A stretch of 7,060 nt of DNA, from the NCBI GenBank assembly GCA_002686705.1, contig NYYH01000103.1, positions 1 to 7,060 on the forward strand. The letters run 5' to 3'. The position numbers were made by a program, and so were the translations under genes. Shown piece after piece: positions 5,179 to 7,060 of this stretch. The DNA is from Bacteroidota bacterium (lineage in GTDB: Bacteria; Bacteroidota; Bacteroidia; Bacteroidales; F082). A model generated the notes under the pieces. The model did no database searches. It was not told where the DNA came from and was given only the letters and a program-made list of their open reading frames with translations. Every line of letters begins with the position of its first letter. Within the stretch, counting starts at the first letter, position 1.

Positions 5179-5412
5179 TTGAATACGGGTGATTTAAACA
5201 TCAATATAGACCAACGCAATCAATACATTAACCCCGACAGAAACCACCCTGAGAATGTAGCTATCAGAGAAAAACTAGCTAAGTCTATGAACGGATATAT
5301 TAAGCAACAAGTAACAACCTTTATATGCGCATATGTATTAGGGGAAGAATACAAGAACCTACCTGAACAAGATGGATTATTAAAAGAATATATTGGAGAT
5401 ATATATGAATAG
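5179..5412 (+). CDS. Truncated small-terminase-like phage protein (remnant)
   Basis: The 77-codon frame from a TTG at 5179 is the C-terminal part of a longer open frame that begins after a TAG at 5056. The upstream part (from about 5098) reads LPGKDFRATQWATITTKVLS, then EQSKLYGLNTGDLNINIDQRNQYI. In my judgement this resembles the C-terminal region of phage small terminase subunits and related DNA-packaging proteins, where a 'WAT..KLAEQS+LYGL' helix is followed by a beta tail. That is recognition by pattern only. In another frame just upstream, LRNPVIVLLQP resembles the end of the helix-turn-helix region of such proteins, so the N-terminus was probably lost by frameshift and truncation. No start with a ribosome site is visible; the TTG is a formal choice. 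The frame overlaps the next ORF by eight bases. Confidence 0.5.
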   Translation: MNTGDLNINIDQRNQYINPDRNHPENVAIREKLAKSMNGYIKQQVTTFICAYVLGEEYKNLPEQDGLLKEYIGDIYE

Positions 5413-5644
5413 CAAAGAGCAAGACCAATGGAAGCAGCAGCTACAGAATGTGGAAGAAGTTATCAAAGACCCTGAAACTCCTCAAGGCATTAAGGAATTG
5501 CTGTTTGAGTGGCTTAATGACGGAGAAGAAGACACAGAGCCAAAGGTATATGCAGAAATATTAACCGGTGCTATGCATACAGACAAAGAGCATAAAGCTA
5601 AAGGTCACACAGAAGAAGATTGCTACGACCTGAAAGTATTTTAA
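5405..5644 (+). CDS. Small acidic hypothetical protein, coupled to the terminase-like remnant
   Basis: The 79-residue protein has no recognised family. It is rich in glutamate, aspartate, lysine and glutamine, with no membrane segment. It begins with a charged helix (MNSKEQDQWKQQLQNVEEVI), followed by a PETPQGIKELLFEWL segment, and its histidine-rich end contains HTDKEHKAKGHTEEDC. The ATG at 5405 has a good ribosome site (GGAG, six bases upstream) and overlaps the upstream stop in ATGAATAG, so the two genes are translationally coupled. The context suggests a small phage or satellite protein next to the packaging gene. A TTG at 5393 in the same frame is inside the ribosome site and unlikely. 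This one looks like a real, intact gene. Confidence 0.65.
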   Translation: MNSKEQDQWKQQLQNVEEVIKDPETPQGIKELLFEWLNDGEEDTEPKVYAEILTGAMHTDKEHKAKGHTEEDCYDLKVF

Positions 5645-5645
5645 T

Positions 5646-5700
5646 TCACCTCTGGTGCAAGGTGACACCTCTCCCTCTTAAGATATTTAAAATATATCTT
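5646..5700 (+). terminator. Two hairpins after the small acidic gene
   Basis: TCACCT (5646-5651) pairs with AGGTGA (5660-5665), starting two bases after the TAA. AAGATAT (5680-5686) pairs with ATATCTT (5694-5700). Neither is followed by a long T run, so termination here is only plausible. Confidence 0.35.
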
Positions 5701-5941
5701 CTGTTATTCTAGGTGCTGAATATAAACCACCCACAAACCACCTACGAACATATCTATTTTTTGTAGTTTATTGGTGGTATCAAGAGCATCAATCCATGCA
5801 TTACAGCTAGTGACATTTAACTTGTCATACTCCCACAGGAATAACTTGTCATACTGATAACTATAGTAGGCATTATTTTAAATCTTTTAAAATCAACTCT
5901 TTTTTTATATTGTCGGATTTTGTGCCATTATTAAATTAGGT
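5701..5941. other. Intergenic with short repeats, no gene seen
   Basis: No ORF of note on either strand. It contains two copies of AAACCACC around 5725-5745 with a possible inverse (GGTGGT) near 5772, and a perfect 14-bp direct repeat TAACTTGTCATACT at 5818-5831 and 5842-5855. The spacing of 24 bases is about two helical turns, as for a protein-binding site. Confidence 0.5.
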
Positions 5942-5991
5942 ACTTTTGAGATACTTATTTCCCTACGCGTGTGCGAGAAGCCTTGCACTAG

Positions 5992-6308
5992 AGATTAATT
6001 TGATGGACTTAGGATTCTCACAGGGAATTTCAATAAACAATAATTACCAACGAAGGTTCGCTTCAACCACTGTAATTTGTGTATCCTAAGTTCCATCAAA
6101 TTTCTACCCGAACCATGATGAGGAGGAGTTACCCATATTCTTACCTGCACCTTATCGACTGTTTCGGGTGTATTTTTTAATATTATTGAATATTATTGAA
6201 CTGTTATAGGTTCATTTACACCATACGAATTTTAGACCCTTTTTGTAAAAAAAAGTTTGTCATGCCTATGTATAAGCCCAAACAAGAAAGCCTAAGCCAT
6301 GCCCCCTA
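5992..6308 (+). repeat. ~310 bp direct repeat, copy 2
   Basis: Same orientation as 69-375, 5.9 kb away. Differences include a rewritten block at 6067-6081, one base lost at about 6126, T7 shortened to T6, and a 10-bp tandem insertion (TATTATTGAA) at about 6181-6200. Confidence 0.85.
5998..6258 (+). ncRNA. Candidate structured RNA, copy 2
   Basis: The same helices as in copy 1 can form. H1: 5998-6015 with 6083-6101. H2 is rebuilt differently: CACA (6019-6022) with TGTG (6078-6081), and AATT (6026-6029) with AATT (6074-6077). The small hairpin is GAAG (6052-6055) with CTTC (6061-6064). H3: ACCCGAA (6106-6112) with TTCGGGT (6163-6169), followed by six T. The last hairpin is AGAC (6234-6237) with GTTT (6255-6258), using one G-U pair. 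The inverted repeats at 5942-5970 and 6399-6427 could add an outer closing helix. Confidence 0.5.
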
Positions 6309-6370
6309 CATCATCTACAACCCCACAAGCTAACAACCTACCTATCAACCTAACAACAAGAACTATAAGA
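6300..6370 (+). promoter_or_regulatory. C-rich, G-poor tract, possible Rho-utilisation-like region
   Basis: After the structured repeat the + strand has a run rich in CAACC, CTAACAAC and similar words with hardly any G. A weaker version follows copy 1 (about 340-415). Unstructured C-over-G RNA of this sort is what Rho loads on. This is a suggestion from composition only. Confidence 0.2.
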
Positions 6371-6482
6371 CATACTCTATTTAGAATTAACTGCTTCTAC
6401 GCGTACCACAATAAGAGTCTCAAAAGTTAGGGGTTAGTTATGGTACAAAATAAAACAAGGTTTTAAATATCAATTTATGATC

Positions 6483-6516
6483 ATTCTGATATAATACTCA
6501 ATCTGTAAGTATGTAT
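6483..6516 (+). promoter_or_regulatory. Extended -10 promoter, second copy of the 34-bp block
   Basis: One base differs from 2206-2239; TATAAT at 6490-6495 with the TG of an extended -10. It points right, into the 3' end of the minus-strand gene at 6541, so a transcript from here would be antisense to that gene. No + strand gene follows within the window. Confidence 0.4.
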
Positions 6517-6540
6517 ATAATCTATGGTCAGATAAATATC

Positions 6541-7060
6541 TTATGGTTTTTTGGAAGATCCATTAGTTGGAGAGGATTCAGAGGAAGTCGTTTCTAATAC
6601 ATCAGGGCCTAAATTATCTTTATTCGGCGGAGATGAAACTTGAAGTTGCACATAAACTTCAGGGTCATCAGAATTTCCTTCATTAGCAAAGTCGTCACCC
6701 TCGCATACTAGCGGGTTCTTGGCACGTTCTTCTGCAGTTATTATAAAGTCTGACCTCGATACATCGGCAATTTTCTGGTATTCATTAAATACATCATCAG
6801 TCATAAACTCAAAAATTGAGTGGAGCTGGACTTTAGCCCTGCATCCTGAGAGTTTACTCAGTAAGAAGCTTTGCCGTAAATTGGCAGAGTTGCATGGGCT
6901 GGGAATCCCAGACCCATCTAGATGTCTCTTCACTATAATTTCCCCTAGTCCATATCCTATGAGATCACCAGCTTTAACGCGGTACCCTTCTGTGGCTGGC
7001 CTAGAGACTCCCATCATCATCCAATGTCCTTTAGTTGGAGGAACTTTCTTGATTATTTCA
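6541..7060 (-). CDS. C-terminal part of an unrecognised protein, truncated by the window edge
   Basis: The frame is open to the right edge (the codons before the internal methionine triplet read EIIKKVPPTKGHW), so the true start lies outside the window and at least 173 residues are visible. The visible protein has a globular part (GVSRPATEGYRVKAGDLIGY and following, to about EERAKNPLVC), then an acidic stretch (EGDDFANEGNSDDPE) and a serine/proline-rich disordered tail ending SSESSPTNGSSKKP. I do not recognise a family. An acidic, disordered C-terminus next to packaging-gene remnants would fit a phage structural protein such as a portal protein, but this is speculation. The GC content is visibly higher than in neighbouring DNA, suggesting separate origin. 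Confidence 0.7.
   Translation of the reverse strand, partial: EIIKKVPPTKGHWMMMGVSRPATEGYRVKAGDLIGYGLGEIIVKRHLDGSGIPSPCNSANLRQSFLLSKLSGCRAKVQLHSIFEFMTDDVFNEYQKIADVSRSDFIITAEERAKNPLVCEGDDFANEGNSDDPEVYVQLQVSSPPNKDNLGPDVLETTSSESSPTNGSSKKP

Larger units (their letters stand above)
5942..6427. mobile_element. 486-bp unit bounded by 29-bp inverted repeats (MITE-like?)
   Basis: The left end (5942-5970) begins ACTTTTGAGA and ends TACGCGT. The reverse complement of the right end (6399-6427) has the same two blocks plus CTTATT between them, 23 of 29 positions in all. Outside, TAGGT precedes and TAGGG follows, a poor candidate target duplication. Inside lies copy 2 of the ~310 bp repeat and no ORF. It could be a transposase-less mobile element, or the inverted repeats could be the closing helix of a longer RNA. 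Copy 1 of the repeat lacks these ends. Confidence 0.4.

Noticed and set aside
69..6308. CRISPR array or retron based on the repeats
   Set aside because: There are only two large copies far apart, no short regular repeats with spacers, and no Cas or reverse transcriptase gene in the window.

Overview
The window is AT-rich bacterial DNA that looks like an accessory or genomic-island region. The best evidence that it is bacterial is the 3' half of a tRNA-Gly(GCC) gene with an encoded CCA and U discriminator, sigma70-type promoters (extended -10, TATAAT) and a bacterial-style SECIS hairpin. I cannot name the lineage; a marine, AT-rich uncultured bacterium would fit, but that is a guess. Base composition is uneven: 494-1189 is extremely AT-rich, while 1399-2148 and 6541-7060 are clearly richer in GC, as expected of a mosaic.

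Layout. 1-493: no complete gene; it holds the first copy of a ~310 bp duplicated sequence (69-375) that folds into a multi-hairpin RNA on the + strand. 494-1189 (-): a YgjP/SprT-like zinc metallopeptidase, preceded by a doubtful 70-codon ORF. 1399-2148 (-): arsM, arsenite methyltransferase. From a shared intergenic region the EamA/DMT transporter (2328-3239, +) diverges from arsM, followed by an ICMT/PEMT-type membrane methyltransferase (3319-3765, +) and a terminator-like hairpin. 3857-4087 (-): a gene easily missed, a SelW-like (Rdx family) selenoprotein whose CxxU motif is encoded by TGT-GGT-GCT-TGA with a SECIS-like hairpin just downstream. 4147-4191 (-): tRNA-Gly 3' half cut exactly at the anticodon loop, which reads as the attachment-site scar of an integrated element lying to the right. 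4394-4954 (-): an isochorismatase/nicotinamidase-family hydrolase bracketed by 51-bp imperfect direct repeats. 5059-5644 (+): a decayed small-terminase-like gene and a small acidic ORF translationally coupled to it. 5942-6427: the second copy of the ~310 bp RNA-like sequence, here enclosed by 29-bp inverted repeats. 6541-7060 (-): the C-terminal part of an unrecognised gene that runs off the right edge.

Functionally, the left half carries metal(loid)/redox genes (arsenic methylation, a thioredoxin-like selenoprotein, a drug/metabolite exporter, a membrane methyltransferase). The right half, from the tRNA scar onwards, carries phage-derived and repeat-rich DNA. The two most interesting items are the unannotated UGA-containing selenoprotein and the duplicated structured RNA, whose two copies differ in ways that mostly keep base pairing on the + strand. 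A 12-base promoter core (TTCTGATATAAT) recurs three times, once inside a 34-bp near-identical duplicated block.
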